The notes: generated by a model from the letters alone, not told the origin. Positions 1 to 13,853 are shown, numbered from the stretch's first letter. The stretch is DNA of 64,000 nt from Haliotis asinina (GCF_037392515.1 NC_090282.1:57684843-57748842); one strand, 5' to 3'. A program made the numbers and translations.

Positions 1-988
1 CACCATAATCGGGTTCTTGCACCTTCTGAACAATAATGACCTGTGTAAAACCTTTTTTTAAAATATTGAAAAAGTTCTTTTTCAGCAAAGTTTGTATTTC
101 TTTGTCTGTCTGTCTACCTGCCTGCCTGCAGAAATTTGCAATTGCTTCTATGAAGAGACATTGGCCGTGTATCAGTTGTCTGTACCAGTGTTTGTCTTGA
201 CGCAGTCCTGCTCGATATTCTGCCATAGGGAGTGAGATTCCAAATGTAATTGTTAGGCTGCAGATTACAGCCTGGGTATAAGTCACAGTGTCTTGTTTTT
301 TTACTTAAACAACCGCGATTTGTTCTACAAATACTAACCGTTGTGGTGGGCAGAGAGGACGAAACCTTCGCCAGACAGACAAGAGCTCGGTCTGTACAGG
401 AAGGTCGGTAGACGCGTCTGGACCCTGACTTCCCGCTTACTGTGCACTCGCTACATTCAGCTGAGTGTCATTGTAAGGGTAGATGTTATTTTGGAGAAGA
501 TAATGTTATTTTGATCTTACCATTAAGATAAAACGTCTGAGACGATGCAGTGTGGGAGTTTCAGGTCGTGACAATGTGCTGCTGCAAAGTTTTAGTCTAC
601 GTTGATTGGACGTGTGTTGTGATAAGTCAGTATAGATAGGGAGCTTGTTGCTATTAGATACGCTAGTTCATCAGCATGTCTTTGTGAAAGGCCAACTGGT
701 GCTTTTCTTTGAAGGAGTGTAGTTTGTCAAACTGAGATATCTGTTCCACCGGGAACAATGTTTACTGTTCGCAGGCTTTGATAAGTACCATTAACTGCCT
801 TCTTATAAATAATTGTTTTTAATCTTACCGTTGATATTTGGACACTAGTGTAGCTCACTTGGCTACCCTCCCACTGCAGATATTGGTTCTAGCTGGTTCT
901 GGCCTGTCAGTGGAAATAAACAAATTTACAGACCTGAGAACCGCCTGATAAGAGAAAAACAATGAATGTCATATTCGTGATTACCGTT
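1..988. repeat. Copy 1 of a ~0.96 kb dispersed direct duplication
   Basis: Nearly the whole stretch matches 13854-14806 in the same orientation with scattered substitutions and small indels. Shared anchors include GTTGTCTGTACCAGTGTTTG and TTCAGCTGAGTGTCATTGTA. A small CTGT/CCTG microsatellite lies at about 104-131. No reading frame is conserved between the copies, so I see no protein-coding role. The left end may continue outside the window. It could be a segmental duplication or two copies of a non-autonomous mobile element. No terminal repeats or target duplications were visible. Confidence 0.75.
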
Positions 989-1987
989 GCCATTTGATGA
1001 AGGCCGTTTTGAACGGCAGACATAAACGTTTTCTTGACTGTTAATACCGCTATCAGCAATGTTCTAGCTCAGTGACATATATATCAAAGAACATGTATAG
1101 TGAGCTGCCAGTATACATGCAGGCTTAGCGCTTTCAAATTCTGTCCCATTCGCCCCTGGACATTGCACCCTGACCGTGCAGCCAAACTATTGTCACCGGT
1201 CTTCCCATGGACGTGCAGTTAAGACGTTGTATCGTACTGTTTGATGTAAATATAGCTGCCCCATCACTTACAGTCGACAGAAGCTATGATTCCAGTGAGA
1301 TATAGACTAATGTTGGCAACACGTCTGTGATCGATTTATACTCAGTCTGTTGATGAGAACTAGCCGACAATGAGCTCCGAACACCATCTCTCCAGTCGGG
1401 CGTGCTTCTATACTGAGATTTACAAATAACGTACTCCAAGGTCCAAATAACCAGGCTTTTTCAACCAAACGAGGATTATGACGTTCGCTTGGAAAACACA
1501 TTTCAGTTTACAAAGGGGTTTTCATAGATGAGATTATATTTAGCTCGAGTAGAGATTTGTGAGAAGCTCATTTGCTTGTTCAAACAGAAACCCCCACACC
1601 CTTCAGATATCAGCTTCACAACGCTGACCAATTACATCGATCTGTCGGGAAGAAACTCAAAAAGAGGGGGATCGGAGAAAGTGCTACCACTGCAATAAAA
1701 TTGTTTTAATACCTCGATTGACAACGATTTGGAGATCTCTTAATTTTGACATTTTATACTCTATTTCAGTACATCAGTTTGAAAGAAAAGTAATGACACA
1801 TACACTTTCGACTAGATGGCTAGACTTTGGATAGCTGACTAGAAAAAGATGGATAGATAGAGAGATGGATCTAACATTGTGGAAATACTTCTCGACCGAC
1901 ACACATCTGGCCACATAGAAAGACAAATGAATCGGTAAATCTACTAGCTATGTATGAAATTGGATGATACATGTTCATTGATAAAAT
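989..1987. other. Intergenic DNA with nothing recognised
   Basis: Only short chance reading frames and no clear repeat were seen on either strand. Confidence 0.5.
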
Positions 1988-2294
1988 GAGTGAGTGAGTG
2001 AGTGAGTGAGTGAGTATGGTTTTACTCCGCTTTTAACAATGTTCCAACAATATCACGACAGAGGACACCGCAAAATGGCTTCACACATTGTACCCGTGTG
2101 GGGAATGGAACCAGAGCCTTCGGTCTCACGAGCAATGTTCACCAGTATCACATTAAGTGAATGAATAATGCCGCAATACTGAGCAATATCACGACGAAAT
2201 ATAGGAAAGACTTCACACGTTGTACCAACGTGGGGAATGGAACCCGGGCCTTCGGTGTGACGAGCAAACGCTTCAACAACTAGGCTACCCCACT
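1988..2294 (-). mobile_element. Two adjoining tRNA-type SINE copies (family A), reverse orientation
   Basis: A (GAGT)n run at 1988 is followed by the reverse complement of the family A body to about 2139. That body includes ACACATTGTACCCGTGTGGG and a B-box-like segment matching GGTTCGATTCC of tRNA-derived SINEs. A second diverged copy without the GAGT tail runs from about 2165 to 2294 and ends in the reverse complement of the tRNA-like head (GGGGTAGCC). The family appears again at 18986, 22362, 26176, 46726, 50448 and 55998. Confidence 0.8.
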
Positions 2295-2639
2295 AACCCT
2301 CACTGATACAAGGACAGAGGTATGCTGTGTAAAACAAGAGGATTATGAACTTTAAACGCTAATCCCTAGTATTAGAACAAATATAAGTGTTAACTATGAA
2401 ACCCTGCGCGTTAAAGTATTTTGTTTCAACTATCCTATAGTTTACGCGTCCAGTCCGCCAAGCACAAACGTAGGGAATTAATTCTGATGTTGGCACTTCC
2501 AAGAAGGTCCACAAATGCAAATACCAGTAGATGTTGGCAGCTTATTTATTCTGCCTGTTATTCAGTTTTGATTTACTTGATTGTTTGTGTTCAAGCTGCA
2601 TATGTGGAATCTGAAACGCGTCTCCGTGCTGGAAAAAAC

Positions 2640-3310
2640 GGCAACTAGCGAAAGTCAGGGTGCGGTGGCCAATGTTTACTGCTTAAGTGTCTGTGATAAA
2701 ATGTCTGAGGAACAGGTACCTGCAAACCAAAAATGTTCAGGGCGTCCAAGGTTAACGAACAAGTGCATTCGGTTGCTCCGAAACCATCTTCTTTAAAATA
2801 GAGCTAAAATAGCGGAATACATTGTTGCAAACTTCTACTAGTCTCCTGGCGTGCGATTTGGTGGTCAGACATTTACAAATCCGGGAGCTGTATCTGCACT
2901 CGTCATATTGACGATCGTCAACAGATGTCAGGAGACAGACAACGTCGAAACTGAGAAAATCTTCGCTGGTCACGTGTTATGCTTTCTAATGAGTCACGAT
3001 TCACTCTGTCCTTCCTCAGACGTGGTCGTGTCTGGCTGCATTGAATTAGACGTCAAGAAAATATCAACCGGAGACCTTCACGACAGATTTGGGGGTGAAC
3101 AGGGTATTGTGTAGGTGGCATCACTGTGACAGAGCGGATCCATTCCATACTGTATAAGGACACGTCACTGGACAGAACTATCAGGACAATATACCTGATG
3201 TCCTGGCGACGGTCGATGTTTCGTCTTTCAGCTAATCCCCAATGCTCACATCCAACAGCGCAACATCCATAGTAGAATGACATGACCAGCAATAACGCCA
3301 GTCCTTTCAC
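2640..3310 (+). pseudogene. Decayed Tc1-like transposase remnant
   Basis: Several frames carry scattered pieces that resemble Tc1/mariner transposases. There is a GRPRLT segment like the GRP(R/K) box between the two DNA-binding helices. A SPGVR..QT region follows. A NESRFTL segment resembles the DESRF block around the second catalytic aspartate. Stops and frameshifts separate the pieces, so no protein can be made. No terminal inverted repeats were found. The identification rests on short motifs only. Confidence 0.5.
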
Positions 3311-3754
3311 CCATACAAACCCTGAAACAATATACCCAACCCATGCAAGTCTAAAGTCAAACTAGATGTTAGTCGATTTCACCCACTGAGCATAATGTAG
3401 AGACGTGAGCATCAACGTCAAAGGCTGTCGGCAAACAGGCTATCCTGGCAAAAACACATAACATCAATTTGTCCATTTTACTCACTATTGTCCTTCGAAG
3501 TCGTTGATCGCCATACTAACTACTGTTGTAAACTATTATGCGTCCCAGTTACGCGTTCCAAATTCATTCATTATTATCACATAACTATTGCAAGAATCTA
3601 ATATCTTTTATAGTCGAGTAACCTGTAACTTAATACTTCTTTGGAGGGTATAGCTACATGTATTCAGTCAGATGACAGATACATTGATATAAGATAAAAT
3701 AGGTGTATAATAAGATGATGAATCGGACGTGAACAGTGGAATACAGTACACTGA

Positions 3755-4025
3755 GTGAGTGAGTGAGTTTAGCTTTACGCCGCACTCAGAAATATTCCAG
3801 CTATATGGCGGCGGCCTGTAAATAATTGAGTCTGGACCAGACAATCCAGTCATCAACAACATGAGCATCGATCTGTGCAATTGGGAACCGATGACATGTG
3901 TCAACCAAGTCAGCGAGTGTGACCACCCGATCCCGTTATTCGCCTCTTACGACAAGCATAGTCACCTTTTATGGCAAGCATGGGTTGCTGAAGGCCTATT
4001 CTACCCCGGGGCCTTCACGGATCTT
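3755..4025 (-). mobile_element. Family B SINE, near full length, reverse orientation
   Basis: The copy begins with (GAGT)n and TTTACGCCGCACTCAGAAAT and ends at GGGGCCTTCACGG, the reverse of the family B head. It is flanked by CAGTACACTGA (3744-3754) and CAGTATACTGA (4026-4036). These are 10 of 11 identical and look like a target-site duplication. It is closely similar to the copies at 10281, 41167 and 58156. Confidence 0.85.
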
Positions 4026-4579
4026 CAGTATACTGATGGATGTGTTCGCAGAGAGCCATTGTGACAGATGGATACGCGTAATGATTCAGTTTGTGATATC
4101 CTTGTATGCAGTAGGAAGGATTATAGCTTATATATGACCGATGGGAGATACATGTGTTAATGCATAGATAGGACGAACGTCATTGAGACAGTTAAGTTAG
4201 ATAACTATGCATATGTAGATGGAGATAGATACATAGACATATCAACATACAGCATATGTGTTAAATATTACAGATCGAAGTACAATAGTATAAAAAGGAA
4301 ACACGTATCGATTAAAACAAGTATACACTCCCTAAGACAGAAACGCATAATGAAAATTGCAATGTCATGTAGCAATCAATTAAAACGTGATTCAGTTTAC
4401 AAAAGGGTTTGCTCTGATTATGAGTCCCGTGGTGTTTATGTCTTGAAACATCTCAACGAAACGCACCATTCGTAAAATACCAGTATTTAACAGCATGATT
4501 TTTAATTTCGGGGTGGAGTGTCATAGAATATACAATTCACTTGTAATTCAATTCACCTCGAGCGACCACTGCGGCGCAT

Positions 4580-5345
4580 CCGTGTACATCACCTGCGTCA
4601 TCGAACAGTACCGCTCAACAAATACCTGGACTGAGGAGGCTTTCTGCACAGACCGCCAGGAACAGGTTGAGAGAGGTTGGTTTACGTGCCAGAAAACCTC
4701 ATTTTGACCCTGTGCTTCGACAACAACATCGTCGACATCGAGTTCAATGGTGCAACAACGTTTTGGCCTGAAACCTATCGAATTGGAACAGTCTGGTTCA
4801 ATGATGAATCACGATTTCTATTGGAACGACACGGTGGAAGAATGCTGTTGTACAGAAGTCGACGTGTACGTTTCGTCGACGCTTGCGTTCCCCAGGCAGA
4901 CAGATTCTGCCGATGCAGAGTTGTGATGTGTAGGAGAAGTGATTTGGTGATGATCCATGGCAGCCTGACAGCTCAAAGGTACTGTGACGAAATCCTACGC
5001 CCACACCTCCTACCAATCACTCATCGCCAGGGGTTTTTTTTCAACTGGACAGTGCCAGGCCCCACACAGAACGTCACTCTAGAGACTTCCTCCAGAACCA
5101 CAACATCATGTGTTCTCCTGGTCTTTGCGATCACAGCACTTACACCCGATGAAACATCTGTGGGGTGGTCTGGACAGACGGGTGCGACGCCATGACCCTC
5201 AGCCACAGATACCTCAGCAACTCTCACAGGCACTACAGGCACTACAGGCAGAGTGGGCTGCGACTGAGCAACACGGGGTTCTGAGACGTATTCGATGCCG
5301 AGGCGATGCCGTGCAGTTCTGGATGCCCACGGTGGTCACACTAGG
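4580..5345 (+). pseudogene. Broken Tc1/mariner-superfamily transposase
   Basis: The region resembles a DD34E Tc1-like transposase in order from DNA-binding domain to C terminus. The SAQTARNRLREVGLRARKPH block lies at about 4644-4703. A frameshift follows, then the NDESRFLLERHGGR catalytic block (about 4800-4850), then LTAQRYCDEILRPHLLP (about 4970-5020). A further frameshift leads to the block around PMKHLW and DRRVRRHDPQPQ (about 5150-5215) and then LRRIR near the C terminus. The expected FQQDNARPH-like segment is badly altered. At least two frameshifts make it inactive. Clear terminal inverted repeats were not seen. Confidence 0.8.
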
Positions 5346-5469
5346 TATTGACTTCAGCGCCACCACACGTCTTCATGTGACACTCAAACTGACTTTCTTG
5401 GGTTGGTGCCAAAGACGGATAAGTCTGCATTCCCAGTGTGCAGATTCGCTATATTTCACTGACTCATAA

Positions 5470-7735
5470 TGCCTACAAGATGTTTCAAAATAAACATAAA
5501 AATACAGTCGAAATTCCTATAAACGTTTCTTTTATTGAGAAAATATATTGGTATATTCGTGTAAAAGACCAACTGTGCATATATACACACACTTATATGT
5601 GCAGCACAGCGTTTACAAAGAGCCTACATCCATACACACAGAGGATGACATGTTTATGGATATTTGCGATAAAGTCACTCATGCATGGGAACAACATTTT
5701 TATAAGTGCTAACCTCGTAAAATGTTTATTACTTTTTTGTGGCAACAGTAAAAGCAACAGACGTAAACTGCTATCAGTGATGAGATATGCGATGTATAGT
5801 CATGAAAATAAATGGCATGGAGAGAGAGGAGGTCTTCATCGCAGTCTGATGTTGGACTCATTCTCCACAGTATCTTTTTACATGCACACGCGAACAAACA
5901 ACAGCGACCCACTCGCACTCAGGCATAGCGTAAACTAAACCTTCTGTCATGACATTCCGCCTCCACTCAGTTCTTCATGTCCACTCGTGTCTAATGACCA
6001 AATTCCAGCACCAAGCAATACCCATTCCATAGTGCACGGAGTTTATTATTTGTAGATAAAGCAGTTACCACAGGAACGTTCAGGTATGCTAAGACTCTCC
6101 CCAAACTGCCTTCCTTGTCCATAGTTCCTACAAACCTGCGTGTTAATTGCCAAAGCCATATGTCTTGGCGTGCAGTACATACGGGAGGGAAAACACTGGT
6201 TTCTTGTAATATTGCCATGAATTAAGAGGCTCAGGAAGACAAATTACCCTCGTCCAAAGGGCATGACAAAAATGTTTTTGCTTTGACAGTTGTGGGTGTT
6301 AATAACACATTTTCAATCGTTCTTAAGAAAATATTCTACTGGAGCCGGGGCCAATTGTATGAAAGGGTATATATTATTTGGTAAGTGCCTGGAAGCTCAG
6401 GCGAGTGTGTATTTACACATATGAGTAATGACATAGCTTCAAATGGATGCTTGTTCCTGAGGACAATGAGCTGTATGTCATTTTACATGGGGAAACGGTA
6501 ACTTGTGGAATGTGAGAAGGCTGTTATCTTCCAATATTATGCTCACCGTGTTCCTTCCTTCTTCCAGTAATATTCATCATGGGTTGGAAATGAAATATCC
6601 TGCTGGCATGTTCTTAAATGTGTCTATTTGCACAGTCACCATTTATCATTTAGTCAGCTTCCTCATCCTTGTTTGACATTTTGATAAATGCCAAATGGCG
6701 GTCTTCCATTCATGTCATGAGGCCAATCCAAATCCAATCCAATAATGATGATAAACTCAGGGTCATATTGGACAGTTATATACTTTGCTGGTTTATTGTT
6801 AGAACATTAAGCACATTCATCACGTAATCTCACTAAGTAGATTCCCACACATCACTCTGAAATACTATCACATCTCTCTACATATAGTCACAATACGCGT
6901 ACTGCATAGTTGCATGAACTTTAACCAAGTCCACTATCCAAAGTGTGACGTTAACGTCAGTAATCTGCAATCTCACATGTAAAGACCGTAAGTTGCAGCT
7001 CTACAATGACTCAATTAAATATATGAAGAATGAAAAAATACGAGACATCTGTGATATAGTCTGTGTGCACTCAAGAACACATGTATATAATACCTTGAAT
7101 TATGAGTTCCTGATTTTATTGACCTATGTGTTCATTACAGTCAAGTACTAATGTATACTTAAAAATAAGATAGACTTGGCTTCAAATCTACTCGTTGTTT
7201 GTATGTCATCTACAAGAGGCAAATATGACATGAATAACTCACTGACAGGAACCTATTACAAATGCAGCTTAAGTTTCAAATGGAAATGCTAACTGTTGTA
7301 TCATGTGGATATTTGCTGGGGATGCATCATTATTTACTATTTTCTTTAAATTGCTCTGGCTATTTTGATCCAAAATATGATCCATCTGACTGGTAAATGC
7401 AGGTTTCCCAGGAATAAATCACGGTCATATTTGTAATCACATTCAGATAATGTTTCAGTCTTTGTATAATGCATGAGAACAGACCTATGTGACATATCTC
7501 TCTCAGCTTAACTTTATTTGTATCATTATTTACACTACACTTACACTACTGGTTTAGAATGATGTATTGGGTCCGTTGAGGTAGAGGTTCCTACAAGGAC
7601 CAGTATGGCACATGCAAACTCAGTTAAACGGTGATATACAATATGTACGTTGTTGATATGACAGTGTCAGAATATGATAATTCTGCAACTAAACTGATAA
7701 GGAGATTGATCTATTCCCATTGCTACTAAAATATC
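5470..7735. other. Intergenic AT-rich DNA with nothing recognised
   Basis: Short frames only, including one of 166 codons at 5438-5938 with no family resemblance or coding character. No repeat structure was noticed. Confidence 0.45.
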
Positions 7736-7848
7736 GTGAGTGAATGAGTTGAGTTTTATGCCGCATTCAGCAATATGCCAGCTCTATGACGTCGGTCTGA
7801 AAATAAGAAACCAGAGCATTCAGTGATCAACAGCATGAACATCGACAC
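7736..7848 (-). mobile_element. Partial family B SINE (tail half)
   Basis: The segment starts with GTGAGTGAATGAGTTGAGTT and carries the tail and middle of family B (GCCGCATTCAGCAATATGCC), then loses similarity after about 7848. It is more diverged than the copies at 3755 and 10281. Confidence 0.7.
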
Positions 7849-9281
7849 TTCTCACTTCTTCACCTGTTCCAGGTACAGTTTGCATCATGGTTGACATATG
7901 GGACCAGGCGCCTCAGGGTCCCCATAGTTGCCTCCCTTACCAATGACAGAAGCCTGTGATTGGGACTATAATGCCGCTTTGCAAGGATTATGATACTTGA
8001 TTTGTCTGAACACTATCGTGCCAATGATTTTCACGTCAAGGGTTAATCTGTTTCAAGGATCCCGATACACTGACCTTTCGCAGCAATGCTACATTCATAC
8101 GATAAACTATAGAGTTACGACATGTCGTAACGTAACGAACGCTTTGTGGGTCGCTTTCGGTTTTTCTGCCCATTATTCAGCTCACCCGTCATGACAGTGT
8201 TTGACTGCAATACTGAAAGCTAACTCATACCCAGCTCACTGACGTATTTGCGTTCAGACCCATTCCGTGTTATCGTTGTTTAAGGATTTCACCCACAAGC
8301 CCTAAACCCAAAAGAGCCTAGTTAAACACATTTGTCCTGATTGATTGACTCCACGGGGACAATAACACAACTCCAAACCTGACACAAAGTACAACAATGA
8401 TGTAATACAGTGTTAGCTGCCTCTCGATCTCTCCATGGCAGAAACAAGTACGTTAAAACAGTTCCCTGTATCAGAGGAGCACCTTCCCATGCAGTCTAAT
8501 TTGTCGGTAAAAGTGGCAGCATTGTGTTTTGAAAGGTCACTCGTCTCCTTGTTGACATTCGTATGGTCGTCTAATCGTTTGAGAGTTTCAAGTTGGGTTC
8601 AAATAGTTCTTAAAACTACGGTTATGTTCGAATTTGAAACTAGTCAGTCATGAAGTTGTGCTCTAACAAAATCAATGCAAAGAAAATAACCTTGAAATAA
8701 AATTATCATGCTAATAATCAAAATCATTCAATGTTTGCCTACACGCATCAGTCGTCAGTGTATTCTTGTCAACTGAACTGCACTTTAAAACGCAGAGAGA
8801 GAAGTCTTTCATTGGAAAATCAATTTTACTATTTAAAACTATTTCAACAAATATTTGCCACCTGACTGACTGTGGAAATGTCGTGAATAAACTTCTTTCC
8901 TGTCGCTGACGTGGGTTCCTTTAACGAGATTGGTCGACTGAATAGAACTGTTTGGAATAACCAAGAAACTGCCTCGATAAAGAGACAGGGTGCAATTAAT
9001 CATACTGCATTAGAAAAAAAGACGAACCACGGCATGAGAGTAAATACTAAGGGACCGTTCATATCATAATTTATGGCAATGGTAGGAAGGCAATGGTGGT
9101 TCTTATGGAGGTGCATCTACAATGTGAATGAATTAAAATTAACGTAAACAAAATTGCTTATATTGAATCAGCACCAGAGACTTCAATAGCCGTGAAAATT
9201 TCAATTTGGTGGGATAACTTCAGCATTGCTCTGGATCTGTAGATTTATCACCTTTAAAATTTGCATCTTTAAACAGGACCA
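7849..9281. other. Intergenic DNA with nothing recognised
   Basis: No gene, RNA or repeat could be supported here. Confidence 0.45.
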
Positions 9282-9340
9282 GCACCCTGCACCCTGCACC
9301 CTGCACCCTGCACCCTGCACCCTGCACCTTGCACCTTGCC
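9282..9340. repeat. Heptamer tandem repeat (CACCCTG)n
   Basis: About eight head-to-tail copies of a 7-bp unit. The last two are changed to CACCTTG. Confidence 0.95.
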
Positions 9341-10280
9341 TTAACCATAACCCCTAAGTGCACCATTGCCTCCACAACAACTTACAAACGGTGCACCTCG
9401 ATTGTAGGCAGGACATGCTGATAACATAGGTGAACAACACGATGCCTCTTGTAAATACACCAAAAATACCGCTCTGACCCACTGCGCATCCCAAGAGAAG
9501 GACATACCAGCATTTGCTTCCATTTAATGTATGAGTGAAAATGATTCGACACAGATGAAGTGTCTTCATCAGCTGATGAACGTCAACACCTAACCTTCAG
9601 TACACTTTGCAGAATGGCAAGCCTTCCTTTTCTCATGCCACACATCTATCATATTGGTATTCCTGCTGCACTGATCCACCATACGTATCTGGATTTCTGA
9701 ATACAACTGAACGTTGAATAAGCTTATCACATTCATTTAAGTGCATGTCTTGGTGCGGTTAGTAGATTGGAGTCAGTTTTCAAAGCATTATTCTATTTCG
9801 TCTCATTTCTTTGAAGATATCTGGGGAAGACGAATAGTAATTGTAGAAATCACTCCGCCATGAACGCTTATTACTTCTTGTTCGGATATTGTACATCCAG
9901 GCGTCTGAGTAGTATGAATGGTGGCGTGGCCAACCAGTAACAGTGAGGACTCATTGTTTAATTTCAGGTACTAGTTACTGTTCTTTCCATGTTTATCTTG
10001 TTGGGAAGACCTATTAAGGCAGGAGCTTAGTATTCTTTTTCACCAGAAAATATTTAGTGCAGGCACCTTATACATAACGGGTTGGTGGCGATTCCTGCCA
10101 AAGCGCTTATTACTCCGGCCAATGTTTTGAGTTCGGATAAACAGGGGCTCGTTACTGGAATGTTTTGGGTCCAGATAATTGGATGTTATTCAGACCAAAA
10201 TGTTGGGTTCCTCGATAACTTGAACGTATTCTGGGTACTAGTTTGCTATAGAATTAAGAGGGACATATTCAGCTCATTGA
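9341..10280. other. Intergenic DNA with nothing recognised
   Basis: No supported feature apart from one half of the SINE target duplication at the right edge (10270-10280). Confidence 0.45.
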
Positions 10281-10550
10281 GCCCCGTGAAGGTCCCGGGG
10301 TAGAATAGGCCTTCAGCAACCCATGTTTGCCATAAAAGGCGACTCAGCTTGTCGTAAGAGGCGACTAACGGGATCGGGTGGTCAGGCTCGCTGACTTAGT
10401 TGACGCATGTCATCGGTTCCCAATTGCGCAGATCGATGCTCATGTTGCTGATCACTGGATTGTCTGGTCCAGACTCGATTATTTACAGACCGCCGCCATA
10501 TAGCTGTAATATTGCTGAGCGCGGCGTAAAACTAAACTCACTCACTCACT
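10281..10550 (+). mobile_element. Full-length family B SINE with perfect target-site duplication
   Basis: The element runs from GCCCCGTGAAGGTCCCGGGG to a (CTCA)n tail. CAGCTCATTGA is repeated exactly at 10270-10280 and 10551-10561. The 11-bp duplication fixes the boundaries and orientation: head left, simple-repeat tail right. That arrangement indicates insertion by target-primed reverse transcription, as for SINEs moved by LINE enzymes. At 270 bp it can serve as the local reference copy. Confidence 0.92.
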
Positions 10551-10561
10551 CAGCTCATTGA

Positions 10562-13500
10562 TGAGAATGTTTTCTGGTTTCCTTGTTAACAATAACTGAT
10601 TAACGTTCTGGAGTCGAGATTCCAAGTGATACTGTTCTGGGTGGTGAGTATTAGCCAGACGTACAAAAGCATTGTTAACGGAAGTCAGGTTTACAAAATA
10701 TCACTCGACTGAAGGACATATTCTTGTCCGGTTGGCCATACAATAGATGCGTCATTTGAAGACAAATGTGAGAGTGATTGTTAACGGGTTCGATTTACGG
10801 TCCAAATTACGAAATGGAAAGCCGTACATATTCTTCTGGCTAGACTACGAATAACTTAGATTCGTTCCGGTCTGTCACAAGTGAATCAGTGTAATATTTA
10901 ATATACATCTCGAGACATTTTACCACTGCGTTTGCGATGTTTCATAGGTTTTGCAGCGATAGTGTTTCCATGTGAAGACTCCAACACCAGATTGATCTAT
11001 GCGGCGTCAACAGACGCCGAAATCCACAATGCTTTATAGACCCACATGCGAGGCATAAGTCCGTCTATCCCAAACACACTGTCCATCGACCCAATCCATC
11101 ACAGCACATGATTGTTGCATATTTATCAAATCTGACATTTCAAGATATTTCATTCCCAAATTTGACTAAAGGAATTGCTTGAGCTCTGTGCTGCTATCGA
11201 ACTAAATAATCTTCCATCGTTTCGATTCGGAAGCTGTCTTGTTTCATATTTTGGCTTAATATAAATGCTTTCTCTGAAATGTCCCCTTCGGATGTGACAG
11301 GTCTCAATATATTGTGAACCCGGTGGATTCATCTAAAAGTCTAAAATCAACGTTCTTTGATCAAAACCAATTTGGCGTAAGCAGTAGTGACATGTATTCT
11401 ACCCTTGTCTAAAAAAAATGTAGTATAATATGGAAATATTCACAAATCGGCCTGCTTCTAATTGAACAAAACAATATTGTCTCCATGTTCTGTCGATAAT
11501 AGCTGAACTGGATGACTTTTTCACTTTAATCCAAATACACAAGAGCACAACGTATACAGCAATGGTTAGAAACACATCATAGATACGCTCTCGTACACGT
11601 CATGTTCAATGATTCATAATAACAATAGCATCTGCTATAATAATATCTAATACATCCAAACTGAGAATGTTTATGTTTCACTGTCCTCCCTTTTGTATTT
11701 TTTTATTGTTGTGTTGATTGGACAAATTATGAAATCCGGGACATTGATTCCCTCACACGTATCCAAACAGTATATTTCACCATTTCGCTTTTCCCTCAAT
11801 CGCTCATGTATAAATTCAGGGCGTGTATTCTGCTCTTTTGCACGCATGTACTTGTCTGATGATCCTCTTGTAAAGCATGTCATGACTAAATGAAAGGAAG
11901 ATCAAGGCATTCCACAGTTGAAGTATTTTTGTCTAACGACAATATCGTACGTCCGTAATGGAGGTGTATTTATTGATGGTTCTGCACTGCTGGATATTAT
12001 TGGTTTGGTGATGTGCCTTTTGGTAGTGTTGGAATTCTGAACAAGATATTTTCAACATTCCCCTTCCAGTTTGCCAAAACATTTGACATCATCATAACTA
12101 GTAGATATATTCATGAAGAGCATTTTGCCATTGCAGGGGATATTAATATCTTTGTCTTGTTAGATAACACTCACTTCGTCATATTTCTTGAATTTACAGT
12201 AAAATAAACAACCAAGTGCTCAAAGTGCTCCTTGTTTAAAGCGCTAGGTTTATGCACAGGAGGTGAACAAAGACAATCTATTAAGTCTACACCATGTATG
12301 TAAATATTACATCACGTTATTTTAATAACCGATTTATATGTCCATATGCTTCTGGAGGCCGTTAAATGTCAACACACAGTACTCTTGAGAGCATGGCAGT
12401 GTTGACTTAATAAATAGCATCATTACAGGGGCAATTTAAAGATTTCCTTTAGAGATAGATCTTACCAGAGCCATTTTGTAAACACCGTTCACAGCAATTG
12501 ACAAAATGGGCTTGAACGAACGCATTTGACTTAAAAAGCCAGACCCTCTTGTGGGAACTCTTCGGGATGACTGAACTCGGCATGAAGTAGAGCCACGTGT
12601 GTCAAGCAGAATAAATGTCAACTTGAATGAAGCCAACGACATCAATAATTTTGTACACATGTTTTGTAGCTGCGGGTGGCATGCCACATAGTACAAAGTA
12701 ACATGCAAGATCGTGAGTAAATTCCTGAGTACTAACTGTTATCACACTCCCCTTGTAATAGCGGACCTGTATGACGCACATGTATCTAGAATATCTTCAT
12801 TTCACGGACACCATCAGAACATTAGCAGTAACATTTCATCCATGCTACAGATGTGTCATCGAATCTTCCCGTTATCATTTTGTTCCCGGGAATTAAGGTT
12901 ACTATACATATAACACTGAAAGGATAAATATCAGTTTCTCATTGTTGTCATGACATTATGCTCAATATCGCAACAACATAATGTTATCTCATTTTACAAA
13001 GTTTCTCATTATATCAATATTATCAAGCACTGTCAAATGATATCAGTATTATCATGACGACGTGAATAATACTGCAACAATATAATGTCAATACATCAAT
13101 ATACAGACATTTTCACATCAGTATCTCGACATATGAGCATTATAACACTAACAGGTTGAATACCTCCGCAATAATAATAATGTTACAATCTTAATGTATC
13201 AAAACGACATGTTCAATACCTCGGAAATATAATTCCAGTATTTCAGTATATCATAGAGATGTATTCAACGCCGCAGCAATATGGTGTCAGTGTATGGCAA
13301 TAGCTCATTAGCACAACGGTTATACCTGACGGAAACAGACAGCTGAAGTAAGCCACAGCAGAAATGATAAAGACAAAAAGAAAATTGCTAGTGCCATCTA
13401 GAGTCGGTAGTATGAACACCCACTGGAGCAGGGGAACCAAGCGAACAACTGACGAATGGTCATGCGTTGTGCTGGTCACATGACCCTGATGTATACCACA

Positions 13501-13853
13501 TGGTCACCTGATCTTGATGTGTACTACATGGTTGGTGTTGTGTTGACATGTTTTTCCACTGACTACTGCTAGATGGCTGTGCTTGCAAAAACTTAATAAA
13601 TATTGGCTCGTAATACATGTTTTTGTCTAAAGCCTTTGTTTGATTTAGGGGTCATGAAACGGCCGTACAGAGAGTAACAGATTATCAAGCAATTCACTTC
13701 CAGCGGTCTAAATCAACTTCAGTAGATGATTCTCACGGATTAAAAACAGTCTGGAAAGTAAAGCAATGAATCAAGCGTGCTACAGTCCGAAGCAACTTTT
13801 TGAAATTCACCGTCAATCTGTCCAAAATCCAATGTGTTCTGATGACATATCTT
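10562..13853. other. Intergenic DNA; weak ATATCA-rich periodicity at 12940-13250
   Basis: No gene is supported. Between about 12940 and 13250 phrases such as ATATCAGTATTATCA recur irregularly, suggesting a very old tandem repeat, but no unit length could be fixed. Confidence 0.4.

Noticed and set aside
5438..5938. 166-codon open frame (+)
   Set aside because: It starts within the end of the Tc1 remnant and continues into AT-rich DNA. No family resemblance and no conserved partner.
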